64,000 bases of DNA from Stenotrophomonas sp. UBA2629 (GCA_002359895.1 DEOB01000004.1:62001-126000), one strand, 5' to 3'. Shown: positions 50,753 through 59,882, counted from the first letter of the stretch. Notes: generated by a model from the sequence alone, not told the origin. Made by a program: numbers and translations.

Positions 50753-52416
50753 CGACGCAACCACGCCGACGCCAAGGCCAGCACGCCCACGCCGCCGGTA
50801 ATCCAGGACCACAGCGGCACCGAGGCCAGCTGCGGGCCACCGGCCTGCAGGCCGTAGAGCAGCGCCGACACCACCACCAGCCCCACACCGGTCACCGCGG
50901 TGATCACCCGCCGCTGCATGCGCTTGAGCGTGTCATTGAGGGTGACGATGTCCTGCGAGCGCATCGCCAACTCGTGCTTGCCCTCCACCTGCTGACGCAG
51001 CCAGCTGTGCAGCAGCGCGGGCATGTCCGGTGCCTGGGTCATGATTTCCGGCAGACGTTTGCGCAGCTCCTTCAACGCGCGGCGCGGGCTGTAGCGCTCG
51101 CGCAGGATGCGTTCGAGCACTGGCTTGGCCACGGCCCAGATATCCAGCTGCGGGTCGAGCTGGCGGCCCACACCTTCAATGTTGAGCAGCGTCTTCTGCA
51201 GCAGGATCAACTGCGGCTGCAAGGTCAACTGGTAACGCTGCGCGGTGCGGAACAGTTTCAACAGCACCTCGGCCAGCGAAATCTGCGACAGCGGCCGGGT
51301 GAAGTACGGCTCGCATACCGCGCGCACGGCCGCTTCCAGCTCGTCGATGCGTACCGTGGCCGGCATCCACTGCGCCTGCAGGTGCAGCTCGGCGATGCGG
51401 CGGTAATCGCGGTTGAAGATGGCCATGAAGTTTTCGGCGAGGTAGTACTGATCCTCTTCCGACAACTGCCCCATGATGCCGAAATCCAGCGCGATGAAAC
51501 GCGGGTTGTCGCGACGTGCCGGGTCGATGTCCACCCAGATGTTGCCGGCATGCGCATCGGCGTGGAAGAAGTTGTCGCGGAACACCTGCGTGTAGAACAC
51601 GCGTACACCTTTGGCCGCGAGCGCCTTGCGGTCGATGCCGGCCTTGTCCAAGGCGGCAATGTCATCGGACGGGATGCCGTACACCCGCTCCAGCGTCAGC
51701 GCGCGTTCGGCGGTGTGGCTCCAGATCACTTCCGGCACGTACAGATCGTCGGAGTTTTCCCAGAAGCGGCGCAGCACGCTGGCGTTGGCGCCTTCGCGCT
51801 GCAGGTCCAGCTCGGCAGCCAGCGTGGTTTCGATTTCCGCCACCACTTCACGCGGGCGGATTTTATCGGCACGCGGGTGGGTACGTTCGACCAGCGCGGC
51901 CAGTGACTTCAGCAGCGCGATGTCGCCATCTATCTGCTTTTCGATATCCGGGCGCAGCACTTTGACCACCACCTGGCGGCCGTCATCCAGCGTGGCCGCA
52001 TGCACCTGGGCGATGGAGGCCGAAGCCAGCGGCGCGGTGTCGAATTTGGCGAATGCCTCGTTGATGGGCAGGCCCAGCGTCTGCTCGACAATCTGCAGCG
52101 CGCGCTCACCATCAAACGGCTTCACCCGGTCCTGCAGCAGGGTCAGCTCGGCGGCGACATCCGGCGGCACCAGGTCACGGCGGGTGGAAAGGATCTGCCC
52201 GAACTTGACGAAGATGGGCCCCAGCTCCTGCAGCGCCAGGCGTAACCGGGCGCCACGCGATTGCGAGGCGATATCGGCACTGGCACGCGGCACGAAGGGC
52301 TTGGCGATACGCAGCCAACGCTCCACCGGCGTGCCGTCGAGCAGGTCATCCAGGCGGTAACGCAATATCACCCGGCCGATGCGGCTGGCACGGAACATGG
52401 CACGGGTTGCCTTCAT
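50749..52416 (-). CDS. ubiB: Ubiquinone biosynthesis accessory kinase-like protein UbiB
   Basis: An atypical ABC1/ADCK family ATPase needed for aerobic ubiquinone synthesis, bound to the inner membrane. The 555 residues contain the KxGQ motif (FVKFGQILSTR), the Ala-rich loop PLASASIAQVHAA, VVVKVLRPDIEKQ (kinase Lys), DFFHADAHAGN-like FFHADAHAGNIWV and the metal site LDFGIMG, plus a C-terminal pair of hydrophobic helices (about 500-550). E. coli UbiB has 546 residues. It overlaps ubiJ upstream and truC downstream by four bases each. Confidence 0.94.
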   Translation of the reverse strand: MKATRAMFRASRIGRVILRYRLDDLLDGTPVERWLRIAKPFVPRASADIASQSRGARLRLALQELGPIFVKFGQILSTRRDLVPPDVAAELTLLQDRVKPFDGERALQIVEQTLGLPINEAFAKFDTAPLASASIAQVHAATLDDGRQVVVKVLRPDIEKQIDGDIALLKSLAALVERTHPRADKIRPREVVAEIETTLAAELDLQREGANASVLRRFWENSDDLYVPEVIWSHTAERALTLERVYGIPSDDIAALDKAGIDRKALAAKGVRVFYTQVFRDNFFHADAHAGNIWVDIDPARRDNPRFIALDFGIMGQLSEEDQYYLAENFMAIFNRDYRRIAELHLQAQWMPATVRIDELEAAVRAVCEPYFTRPLSQISLAEVLLKLFRTAQRYQLTLQPQLILLQKTLLNIEGVGRQLDPQLDIWAVAKPVLERILRERYSPRRALKELRKRLPEIMTQAPDMPALLHSWLRQQVEGKHELAMRSQDIVTLNDTLKRMQRRVITAVTGVGLVVVSALLYGLQAGGPQLASVPLWSWITGGVGVLALASAWLRR

Positions 52417-53063
52417 GCCACGCCTCCCAAGCGCTGGCGCAGGCGCGCAATGCGCACGCCCAAGCGTTCAACATCATCACGGATCACATCCACATCGTCG
52501 TGGAAGGCATCCAGTTCGCCACGCGCCACCACGTCACGCGATTCCTCGGTGACGTACTCGGCGGCGCTTTCGGCCAGATCCTTGGCGCTGCGGCGGGCCT
52601 GCAGCAGGGCCGAACGCAGGGTCTGCGCAACCTGCACGCCCAGCACTTCGCCGAACACTTTCACAAACGGCTGCTGCCAATCCGGATCAAAGCGCGTTGC
52701 CAGCTGCTGCAGGCGCCGCGCCAGCTCGGCATCACCGGATACCTTCACCCGCCCGGCCGGTGCCGAAGCGTTGCGGCGCGCGTTGGCCATGAACGGCAAC
52801 TGCGCCAGCACGCCGCCCAGGGTGCTGCGCACCGCCAGGTCCGGCTCCAGGGAGGGATCCACCGGGCCGACGGTCAGGCGCGGGCCACTGACGCCGATCT
52901 GCATCGCCAGTGACGGCGACTCCAGCGTCAGTGCGATGCGCTGGCCATCGAGCGAGGCCAAGGCGGTGCGGGTGTCCGGGTCCAGTGCCAGCGCACGGTT
53001 GAGCGCCACTTCCAGCGCACGCCCGGCCAGCGGCTTGATGACATTGAAGGGGGATGGAGACAT
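52413..53063 (-). CDS. ubiJ: Ubiquinone biosynthesis accessory factor UbiJ (SCP2 domain)
   Basis: A lipid-binding scaffold of the Ubi complex. The 216-residue protein (E. coli 201) has an N-terminal SCP2-like domain (about 10-125, with LDGQRIALTLESP and GDAELARRLQQL) and a C-terminal coiled-coil helix (about 170-215, DDVDVIRDDVERLGVRIARL). ATG 53063 follows GGAG-like GGGGATGGAGA. It is the first gene of a ubiJ-ubiB-truC unit; ubiE, which normally precedes ubiJ, is absent here. Confidence 0.88.
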   Translation of the reverse strand: MSPSPFNVIKPLAGRALEVALNRALALDPDTRTALASLDGQRIALTLESPSLAMQIGVSGPRLTVGPVDPSLEPDLAVRSTLGGVLAQLPFMANARRNASAPAGRVKVSGDAELARRLQQLATRFDPDWQQPFVKVFGEVLGVQVAQTLRSALLQARRSAKDLAESAAEYVTEESRDVVARGELDAFHDDVDVIRDDVERLGVRIARLRQRLGGVA

Positions 53064-53259
53064 GCCGGCCATTCTACCGAAGCCGGCAACGCGGAACGGC
53101 GGCGGGCGCAAATGCGTGGTTCAGTGCGGCTGCGCGCATCAGGCGGGCGTGGCACGTGATCAGTTCATTCGCGGTTTGCCATTGCCTGTTCCCCGCTCCC
53201 GAACAACGGTTCATGCTATGCCTACCCACTTCAATGCAATCGGCAGGAGCACACAGGCA

Positions 53260-54360
53260 ATGAGCAAGACCCGCGTTGGCATCATCTTCGGCGGTCGTTC
53301 GGCCGAACACGAGGTCTCGCTGCAATCGGCGAAGAACATCCTCGATGCGCTGGACAAGGCCCGGTTCGACGTCAGCCTGATCGGCATCGACAAGCAGGGT
53401 TTGTGGCATTTGTGCGACCCGTCCGACTTCCTGCTCAACGCCGATGACCCCAAGCGCATCGCACTGAACACCTCCGGCCCGCTGCTGTCGGTGATCCCCG
53501 GTGCCGAGCGCGGCCAGCTGGTTGCTGCCGATGGCCGTGCGCTGCCGCAGGTGGATGTGGTGTTCCCGATCGTGCACGGCACGCTTGGCGAGGACGGCAC
53601 TCTGCAGGGCCTGCTGCGCACGCTGAACCTGCCGTTCGCCGGCCCCGGCGTGCTGGGTGCGGCGGCGGCGATGGACAAAGATGTGGCCAAGCGCCTGCTG
53701 CGCGATGCCGGTTTGGCCGTCGCGCCGTTTGTCAGCCTCAACCGGATCAGTGCGGCACGCACCGGCTATGGCGCATTGGCCGCCGAACTGGGCGCCACGT
53801 TGTTCGTGAAGCCTGCAAATCAGGGCTCGTCGGTAGGCGTAAGCAAGGTGCGCAATGCCGCCGAGTACGATACCGCGATGGCGCTGGCGCTGTCGTTCGA
53901 CCACAAGGTATTGGTGGAATCGGCCATCAGCGGGCGCGAGATCGAATGCGCGGTGCTGGGCAACGAGTTGCCCGAAGCCAGCCTGTGCGGTGAAGTCGTC
54001 GTGCACGATGACTTCTACGCCTATGACACCAAGTACCTCAGCGCCAACGGTGCCGAAACGGTGATTCCGGCCGATATCGCCACCGAAGCACAGGAACGCA
54101 TCCGCGATATCGCGGTACGCGCCTATCAGGCACTGGACTGCATCGGCATGGCGCGCGTGGACGTGTTCCTCACCCCCGCAGGTGAGGTGGTCATCAACGA
54201 ATTGAACACCTTGCCCGGCTTCACCAAGATCAGCATGTATCCCAAGCTGTGGGGCGCCACCGGCCTGGGCTACACCGCGCTGATCACCCGCTTGATCGAA
54301 CTGGCGCTGGAGCGCCATGCCGCCGACAGTACGCTGCAGAGCTCCATCACCTCTGCCTGA
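53260..54360 (+). CDS. ddl: D-alanine--D-alanine ligase
   Basis: Joins two D-Ala with ATP for peptidoglycan precursor synthesis. The protein is 366 residues, the length of DdlA (364) rather than DdlB (306). ATP-grasp signatures: IIFGGRSAEHEVSLQSA at the start (HEVS box), PVHGT-like FPIVHGTLGEDGT, LFVKPANQGSSVGVSK, GREIECAVLGN, and INELNTLPGFTKISMYPKLW at the end. ATG 53260 has AGG eight bases upstream. It stands alone, not in the mur-fts cluster, so a second ddlB probably exists elsewhere. Confidence 0.95.
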   Translation: MSKTRVGIIFGGRSAEHEVSLQSAKNILDALDKARFDVSLIGIDKQGLWHLCDPSDFLLNADDPKRIALNTSGPLLSVIPGAERGQLVAADGRALPQVDVVFPIVHGTLGEDGTLQGLLRTLNLPFAGPGVLGAAAAMDKDVAKRLLRDAGLAVAPFVSLNRISAARTGYGALAAELGATLFVKPANQGSSVGVSKVRNAAEYDTAMALALSFDHKVLVESAISGREIECAVLGNELPEASLCGEVVVHDDFYAYDTKYLSANGAETVIPADIATEAQERIRDIAVRAYQALDCIGMARVDVFLTPAGEVVINELNTLPGFTKISMYPKLWGATGLGYTALITRLIELALERHAADSTLQSSITSA

Positions 54361-54376
54361 TCTGCGCGCGTAAAAA

Positions 54377-54407
54377 ACGGCCCGCCACGTCAACCGTGGC
54401 GGGCCGT
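54377..54407. terminator. Terminator between ddl and the DUF1328 gene
   Basis: ACGGCCCGCCACG and CGTGGCGGGCCGT make a perfect 13-bp stem with a 5-base loop. On the minus strand TTTTTTACG follows, making a strong terminator for the small gene; it also serves ddl. Confidence 0.9.
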
Positions 54408-54443
54408 CTGCGTTGCGGGATTACTGCCGGCTGTCTGCGCGGG

Positions 54444-54599
54444 TCAGCCCTTCCTGCGGAACATCGAGATCACCGCAAGCACCAGGAAAACGACGAACAG
54501 GATCCAGGCAATATTGCTGGCGGCGCCTGCTATGCCGCTGAAACCCAGCACGGCGGCGATGATGGCAATAACGAAGAAGATGACGGCGTAATGCAGCAT
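54444..54599 (-). CDS. DUF1328 small membrane protein (YtjA-like)
   Basis: A 51-residue inner-membrane peptide, too short for the usual ORF cutoff. The translation starts MLHYAVIFFVIAIIAAVLGF, continues through SGIAGAASNIAWILFVVFLV and ends MFRRKG, giving two transmembrane helices joined by a Gly/Ala turn. This matches YtjA/DUF1328, found in many proteobacteria and often stress-induced, with no defined role. GGAGGGG-type sequence (CCTCC region at 54607-54617 on the plus strand) gives a ribosome site, and a strong terminator follows 37 bases past the stop. Confidence 0.92.
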   Translation of the reverse strand: MLHYAVIFFVIAIIAAVLGFSGIAGAASNIAWILFVVFLVLAVISMFRRKG

Positions 54600-54787
54600 G
54601 GGAACCTCATAGGAGGGGAGTCACGTGCCCAGCTTGCCGCACCGGTACTCATTTCCTGGTGATGAAACGTGAAGAAACCCATTCAGGTTTGCACACGCGC
54701 CTGCGAAGCCATGCTTGACCGCCAACTACAGGGGCCAATATCAGGCTACGCCCCTCCGCCACGCCCGGCAGAAGGGCCGTCGTGGCT

Positions 54788-55789
54788 TTACGCCTTGCCC
54801 GGCAGGGTGCTTTCACGCAGCCGGCGCAGGCCTTCTTCGATCGATACCTTGGGCACGTAACCGAAATCGCGGCGCGCAGGTTCCATCGAGTACCAATGCG
54901 GCGTGCACAACTGTTCTGCCAGAAAACGCGTCATCGGCGGCTCACCGCGCAGACGCAGCAACGGCCAGAGCTTTTCGCAGACGGCGCCAATGCGATACGC
55001 GGCCTTGAACGAAATGGACTTCTCCACCGCCGGTGCACTCACCGCCGCCAGCAGACGGTTGAGCAGCTCGCGCATCGGCAGCGGCTCGCCGTTGGAGATG
55101 AAGTACGCCTTGCCGGCACAGGCCGCGCCAATCACCAGGTGATCGAACGCATCAAAATGCGCCTGCGCGGCGTTGTCGATGAAGGTGGTGTCCACCTTGT
55201 TGCTGCCATCGCCGACAAACCGCAGGCGGCCGGCATGCGCCCGCTGCGCCAAGCGCGGCACCAGTTGGTTGTCACCCGGGCCCCAGATCAGACGAGGGCG
55301 CAGCGCCACGGTGGCCAGTTCGGCATCGTTGGCGGCCAGCACTTCCTGCTCGGCGATGGTTTTGGTGGCCGCGTACGGCGCCTGGAAATCCTCGCCATAA
55401 GGCACCTCGTCCGCCCCCAGGCCTTCCACCGGATGGGTGGCGCGGTGGGTCACGCTGGGCGTGGAGGTATAGACCAACCGGCGCACGCCCTGCGTGCGGC
55501 AGGCCGCCAGCACGTTGCGGGTTCCCACCACATTGGCCTGGAAATAGCTGTCGTAGCTGCCCCAGGCGCCGGCCTTGGCGGCGTTGTGGAACACCGCATC
55601 AACGCCATCTGCGGCATGCCGCACGGCATTGGCGTCGGCCAGATCGCCTTGTATCTGGCCAACACCCAACGCCTGCAGCGCCGGGTAGTGGCCGCGGTTG
55701 AAGCTGAGCACCTCATGCCCGCGCTCGACCAAGCCACGGCACAAGGCCTGCCCCAGAAAACCACCACCGCCGGTGACCAGAATCTTCAT
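54788..55789 (-). CDS. oleD: 2-Alkyl-3-oxoalkanoate reductase OleD
   Basis: An NADPH-dependent SDR-type enzyme that reduces the beta-keto acid from OleA to a 2-alkyl-3-hydroxyacid. The 333-residue protein has the Rossmann start VTGGGGFLGQAL, TSTPSVTH (Ser), and YAATKTIAEQ (Tyr-x-x-x-Lys), an extended SDR related to 3-beta-hydroxysteroid dehydrogenases. Identification as OleD rests on the adjacent oleC, 70 bases upstream. It is the last gene of the olefin set. Confidence 0.9.
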   Translation of the reverse strand: MKILVTGGGGFLGQALCRGLVERGHEVLSFNRGHYPALQALGVGQIQGDLADANAVRHAADGVDAVFHNAAKAGAWGSYDSYFQANVVGTRNVLAACRTQGVRRLVYTSTPSVTHRATHPVEGLGADEVPYGEDFQAPYAATKTIAEQEVLAANDAELATVALRPRLIWGPGDNQLVPRLAQRAHAGRLRFVGDGSNKVDTTFIDNAAQAHFDAFDHLVIGAACAGKAYFISNGEPLPMRELLNRLLAAVSAPAVEKSISFKAAYRIGAVCEKLWPLLRLRGEPPMTRFLAEQLCTPHWYSMEPARRDFGYVPKVSIEEGLRRLRESTLPGKA

Positions 55790-55859
55790 GTATCAATAAT
55801 CTCTCTCGCCGGCCCCTGTGCCAGCGCTTCCGGGCGCAAGTATCGCAGCACCGGCCACT

Positions 55860-57506
55860 TCAGGGCTTTTGGTTTTTTGCCACCCACACGGCCAGCTTCT
55901 CGCGGCCGATCTTGGCGTTGTGGCGGATATCCACCGGAAAGCCAGGGTGCTGCATGAAATGCCCAATGCCTGCCAGCGCTGGACGTGCCACCGCCAGCGC
56001 GCGCAACTGCACCTCGACATCCTTGGCGCTTGCCCCCGGCAACACTTCGTAGCACAGCACCGGGCGTTGCCTGCCCTGTGCGCCCACACCCACCAGCGCG
56101 GTACGGCGCACGCCGGCCACGGTGTTGAACACCGGCTCCACCTGCTCGGTGTACAGCGGCCCGTTTACTGTTTCCACACGCTGCGTCTTGCGTCCGCAGA
56201 ACCACAGCCGGCCCTGCGCATCGAACCACCCCACATCGCCCATGCGATGCACGATGCGCTCGCTGCCATCGGGCAGCACTTCGCGGATCTTGGCGGCGGC
56301 AGTGGCCTGCGGACGGTTGAAGTAACTATCCGTGGTGGTTGGCCCAACTACGGTGATCTCACCCACTTCGCCTGCGGGCAGTTCGTGCACGCCGCTCCAG
56401 TCGGCAATCGGCGCATCGGTGATGGCAATGATGCGCACCTCATTGGTTGCCACCACGCTGCCCACGCAGGTGCCGGCGCCCTGCTCGGTGGCGTCGCGGG
56501 TGTCCTGCAGCTCGCGGCCTTCGATGACCGCTACCGGCAGGCATTCGGTGGCGCCATAGGGCGTCCAGAACTGCGCGTGCGCCGGCAGCAGGGTGCGTAT
56601 CCTGGCGACGATGTCCGGCGGCACCGGCGCACCGGCCGAGGTGGCGCGGCTGATGGTCGGCAACGGCTGGCCATGCTCGGCCAGCACCCGCATCAGCGCC
56701 GGCGAACCGAACAGCTGGGTCACCCCGAAACGATCAATGGCGTCGTGCAGCTTGCGTGGGTCGGCACTGCCGGGACGGGTCGGGTCCATGTCCGGGATCA
56801 CCGAGGTCAGCCCCAGCGCCGGGTCGAACAACGCAAACGGCGGGAAGGTCGGCAGGTCGATTCCGCCCGGTTGCATGCCAAAAGCATTGCGCAGCAGCTC
56901 TACCTGGCCGACGAAATGGCGGTGGCGGTAGACCACGCCTTTGGGCACGCCGGTGGAGCCGCTGGTGAACAGGATGGCCGCCACGTCGTCCGGCGCGGTG
57001 GCCGCCAACTGGCTGCCCGCACCGGCGCCGGCCGCTTCAATCTGGGCCAGCGTGGTGCCACCCCAGCCCCAGCGCCGGCCTACCGTGACCAACTGTTTGG
57101 CCGATCTGGCCCAGCCCAGCAGCCGCCGTGCCAGATGCGCCAGCGGGATGCCGATGAACGCCTGCGCCTGCGCCTCGTCCAGGCATTGGCGCAGCGCGCG
57201 CTTGTCGATGCCCGGGTCCACCAGCACCGGCACCGCGCCGCTTTTGAACAGCGCAAACATCAGCAGGAAGAACTCCGGACCCGGCCGCACCATCACCACC
57301 GTGCGCACACCCCGGCCAATGCCATAGGCCGACAGCCCGGCGGCGATGGCATCGCTGCGGGCGTCAAGGCTGCGGTAATCCAGGGTGACGTCGTAGGCGG
57401 ACATCCCATTGGCACCGGGCTTTCCGGGGCAGCGGATGGCAATCTGGTCGGGCCGTTCACGCGCCAACTCGGGCAAGCGCGCGGCAATATTGCAAGCGTT
57501 GTTCAT
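55860..57506 (-). CDS. oleC: Beta-lactone synthetase OleC
   Basis: An ATP-dependent enzyme of the ANL superfamily that closes 2-alkyl-3-hydroxyacids to cis-beta-lactones. The 548-residue protein contains AILFTSGSTGVPKGV (P-loop), TPYGATECLPVA, GDVGWFDAQGRLWFCGRK and the C-terminal NAKIGREKL with the catalytic Lys region. Length and TECLP agree with characterised Xanthomonas/Stenotrophomonas OleC. It is separated from oleB by two unrelated genes. Ends 55860; oleD follows. Confidence 0.92.
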   Translation of the reverse strand: MNNACNIAARLPELARERPDQIAIRCPGKPGANGMSAYDVTLDYRSLDARSDAIAAGLSAYGIGRGVRTVVMVRPGPEFFLLMFALFKSGAVPVLVDPGIDKRALRQCLDEAQAQAFIGIPLAHLARRLLGWARSAKQLVTVGRRWGWGGTTLAQIEAAGAGAGSQLAATAPDDVAAILFTSGSTGVPKGVVYRHRHFVGQVELLRNAFGMQPGGIDLPTFPPFALFDPALGLTSVIPDMDPTRPGSADPRKLHDAIDRFGVTQLFGSPALMRVLAEHGQPLPTISRATSAGAPVPPDIVARIRTLLPAHAQFWTPYGATECLPVAVIEGRELQDTRDATEQGAGTCVGSVVATNEVRIIAITDAPIADWSGVHELPAGEVGEITVVGPTTTDSYFNRPQATAAAKIREVLPDGSERIVHRMGDVGWFDAQGRLWFCGRKTQRVETVNGPLYTEQVEPVFNTVAGVRRTALVGVGAQGRQRPVLCYEVLPGASAKDVEVQLRALAVARPALAGIGHFMQHPGFPVDIRHNAKIGREKLAVWVAKNQKP

Positions 57507-57607
57507 CTTTCTATTGTCGCCGCTGCAGAAAAATCTTGCGCGCGCGCCAGCAGCGTGGAAAATCCCGCACTTCCCTTTGTCCTACTCGCCGCCCGAAGGC
57601 CGCGCCC

Positions 57608-58045
57608 ATGCCCCATCCCTGCCTAACCTGCGGCGCCTGCTGCACCCAGTACCGTGTCGCCTTCCATTGGATGGAATCGGACGAGGTCACCGAAGGCGGC
57701 GTGCCGCACCAGCTCACCCAGCGCCTGGACCAGCACCGCCTGTGCATGCAGGGCACCTATTCGGACCCCATCCGCTGCGTGGCGCTGGATTCGGAGATTG
57801 GTGTGTATTCGCGCTGCAGCATCCACCCCAACCGGCCCAGCGTATGCCGCGAGGTGGATGCGTCGTGGGAATACGGCGAGGCCAGCTCTCAGTGCGACCG
57901 CGCGCGCATCGCCCATGGCATGCCGGCATTGACCCTGGCCGACTGGCGCTGGCGCGATGATGCCGACAACGACGACGACCACCCGGACGACAACGGCAAC
58001 AGCCCGTCGTCACCCAGCACGCCAAACACACCGATTGCGGCGTGA
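57608..58045 (+). CDS. YkgJ-family cysteine-cluster protein
   Basis: A 145-residue protein with the CxxCGxCC motif (CLTCGACC, 5-12), plus Cys at RCSIHPNRPSVCRE and CDRAR, the pattern of YkgJ/CxxCxxCC proteins believed to bind zinc or an iron-sulfur cluster. The C-terminus is an acidic and low-complexity tail (DDADNDDDHPDDNGN). It is the only plus-strand gene within the olefin region and diverges from oleC by 101 bases. Function unknown. Confidence 0.85.
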   Translation: MPHPCLTCGACCTQYRVAFHWMESDEVTEGGVPHQLTQRLDQHRLCMQGTYSDPIRCVALDSEIGVYSRCSIHPNRPSVCREVDASWEYGEASSQCDRARIAHGMPALTLADWRWRDDADNDDDHPDDNGNSPSSPSTPNTPIAA

Positions 58046-58096
58046 TGGCCGCGGGCCTGCGGTAACGGCGGACATCTGCCGTTGCCGTGAGCGCCC

Positions 58097-58786
58097 TCAC
58101 AGCGGCTTGTAGCGCCCCCACAACACCTCGAACTGCTGCACGAAACTGCGCACCAGATTGCGGTCATTGGTGACCACCAGGTTTTCATCGTTGTACTCGG
58201 TGGCGGTGCGCGTCCAGTTGAAGCTGCCATTGGCCAACTGCTTGCCGTCAAACAGCGCGAACTTGTGGTGCATGTGGTACTGGCTGTGGTCCACATGCAC
58301 GACGATGCCGGCCTCGTGCAGACGACGGATGTCGTTGCCGTCGTCATAGACCTTGTCGTTGTCGCTGATGATGCGCACCTGCACGCCGCGTTTATGCGCG
58401 TCCAGGATGACATCGCTCAGGCGGTCGTCGGAGATGGTGAACACGCAGATATCCATCGTCTGCCGCGCACCGGCACAGAGCGAACGCAGCCGCTGCATGC
58501 AGGCATCGCCCGGCGAAAAATAGATGCTGGTCTGCGCATCCGGCACATCCACCGCCACATCCAGCGTGCGCACGATCTGCTCCACCCACTTGAGCAGCGG
58601 CAGGGATTCAGCCGGGTTGGCCGCCATCTGCTCGCGGGCGATATCAAAGGCGCGGTTGCGCAGGAAACGTATGCGGTCCGGCGGCAATTCATTACCCAGC
58701 TCACGCAGCTCGGTTTTTTCCTGCGTGCTGAGCGTAAGGTCCTGCACGCTGTCGCGCAGCTGACGATCCAAACTGTCGAAATCCAT
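58097..58786 (-). CDS. Phospholipase D-like protein with one HKD motif
   Basis: A 229-residue PLDc_2-type protein. The single HKD appears as HHKFALFDG with NGSFNWT downstream (about 170-190), preceded by FTISDDRLSDVIL and GVQVRIISDND, as in Nuc/mitoPLD enzymes that work as dimers. The N-terminal 75 residues are alpha-helical (LTLSTQEKTELRELGNELP). Cytosolic, no signal peptide. It could be a nuclease or a phosphodiesterase. It sits between oleB and oleC in the same orientation and may be co-transcribed with oleC only by accident. Confidence 0.83.
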   Translation of the reverse strand: MDFDSLDRQLRDSVQDLTLSTQEKTELRELGNELPPDRIRFLRNRAFDIAREQMAANPAESLPLLKWVEQIVRTLDVAVDVPDAQTSIYFSPGDACMQRLRSLCAGARQTMDICVFTISDDRLSDVILDAHKRGVQVRIISDNDKVYDDGNDIRRLHEAGIVVHVDHSQYHMHHKFALFDGKQLANGSFNWTRTATEYNDENLVVTNDRNLVRSFVQQFEVLWGRYKPL

Positions 58787-58866
58787 CCATCGCACCTGTT
58801 GCCGGGAAGATGGCGCAGCTTCGCACAAGCGATGCGGGCAGGGCACGCAGCAGGCACAAAGCGCAA

Positions 58867-58887
58867 ACCCCGCCTTGCAGGGCGGGG
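58867..58887 (-). terminator. Hairpin after oleB
   Basis: CCCCGCC and GGCGGGG pair as a 7-bp stem around a 5-base loop, then TTTGCG on the minus strand. It lies about 33 bases past the oleB stop and probably ends the oleB transcript before the PLD-like gene. Confidence 0.6.
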
Positions 58888-58919
58888 ATGGTGTCTACCG
58901 TGAAGCGCCCAGCAGCCGC

Positions 58920-59813
58920 TCAGCTGATGGGGTTGCGCTCCAGGAACGCACGCACCGCCGGCACGATCACTTCATGCTTGTCTTCCAGCACATAGTGATT
59001 GGCATCCTCGAACGCCGTCACTTCGGCCTGCGGCAGCGCCTTGCGGAAGCCCGCCAGGAAATGCTTGTCGAAGCAGATGTCACGCAGACCCCAGGCGATG
59101 TAGACAGGGCGGTCAGCGAATGACGGCAATGCCGCCGCCGCACGCTCCAGCAGCGACCACGCCTTGTCGGCCGGCGACAGCGGAATGTCCTGCATGAAAC
59201 GGATGGTGGAAATGCGGTTGTCCCAAGTGTTGTACGGCGCCACATAGGCACGCCGCACGTCGGCCGGCATGCGCCGGCTCACCCCCAGCCATGACGCACC
59301 GGAAGAGAACGCATTGAAGGTACGGATGAACCACTCGCCCGGCTTCCAATGCCGGCCCATGGCGATCTGCCACGGCATCGGCTTCTCCGGCGGCAGCGGG
59401 AACGAGGCGGTATTGGTGATGATCAGGCGCTTGACCTGCGCATTGTGCGACAGCGCCCAGCCAAAGCCGATCATGCCGCCCCAATCGTGCACGGCCAGCG
59501 TCACCGGGCCGGTGATGCCCAGATGCTTGAGCAGCGCTTCCACATCGTCCACGCGCGATTGCAGCGTGTAGTCGTAACGGCTGTCATCGGGCTTGTCGGA
59601 CAGGCCCATGCCGATATGGTCCGGCACGATGCAGCGGTACGTGTCGCTCAAGCCGTTGACCAGGTGCCGCCACAGGTAGCTCCACGACGGATTGCCATGC
59701 AGCATCACCACCACCTCGCCATCGCGCGGGCCCTCGTCGATGTAGTTCATCGACAGGCCGGGGCGCACTTCAAAGCGGTGGGTGTTGCTGGGATAACCGG
59801 GGAGCTTGTTCAT
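58920..59813 (-). CDS. oleB: cis-Beta-lactone decarboxylase OleB
   Basis: An alpha/beta hydrolase of the haloalkane dehalogenase type that decarboxylates the beta-lactone to a cis-olefin. The 297-residue protein shows LHGNPSWSYLW (oxyanion), the nucleophile Asp in AVHDWGGMIGF, and DANHYVLED (His). WGLRDICFD supplies the acid. GTG 59816 and ATG 59813 are adjacent starts; ATG has AGG nine bases upstream. It follows oleA but a strong terminator lies between them. Confidence 0.92.
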   Translation of the reverse strand: MNKLPGYPSNTHRFEVRPGLSMNYIDEGPRDGEVVVMLHGNPSWSYLWRHLVNGLSDTYRCIVPDHIGMGLSDKPDDSRYDYTLQSRVDDVEALLKHLGITGPVTLAVHDWGGMIGFGWALSHNAQVKRLIITNTASFPLPPEKPMPWQIAMGRHWKPGEWFIRTFNAFSSGASWLGVSRRMPADVRRAYVAPYNTWDNRISTIRFMQDIPLSPADKAWSLLERAAAALPSFADRPVYIAWGLRDICFDKHFLAGFRKALPQAEVTAFEDANHYVLEDKHEVIVPAVRAFLERNPIS

Positions 59814-59826
59814 CACATCACACCTG

Positions 59827-59851
59827 AAAAAAGGGCCGGCAAGACCGGCCC
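59827..59851 (-). terminator. Strong terminator between oleA and oleB
   Basis: On the minus strand GGGCCGG and CCGGCCC form a 7-bp stem with a 5-base loop, followed at once by TTTTTT. The T run ends only 13 bases before the oleB ATG, and the oleB ribosome site lies directly after it, so oleB translation depends on read-through or on a promoter within oleA. Confidence 0.85.
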
Positions 59852-59882
59852 AGTGTTTCGTTTTCGTTCCAGCCGTACCGGC

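Noticed and set aside
52261..53259. Upstream extension of ddl over ubiJ and part of ubiB
   Set aside because: Antisense to the ubi genes; the conserved ATP-grasp start is at 53260.
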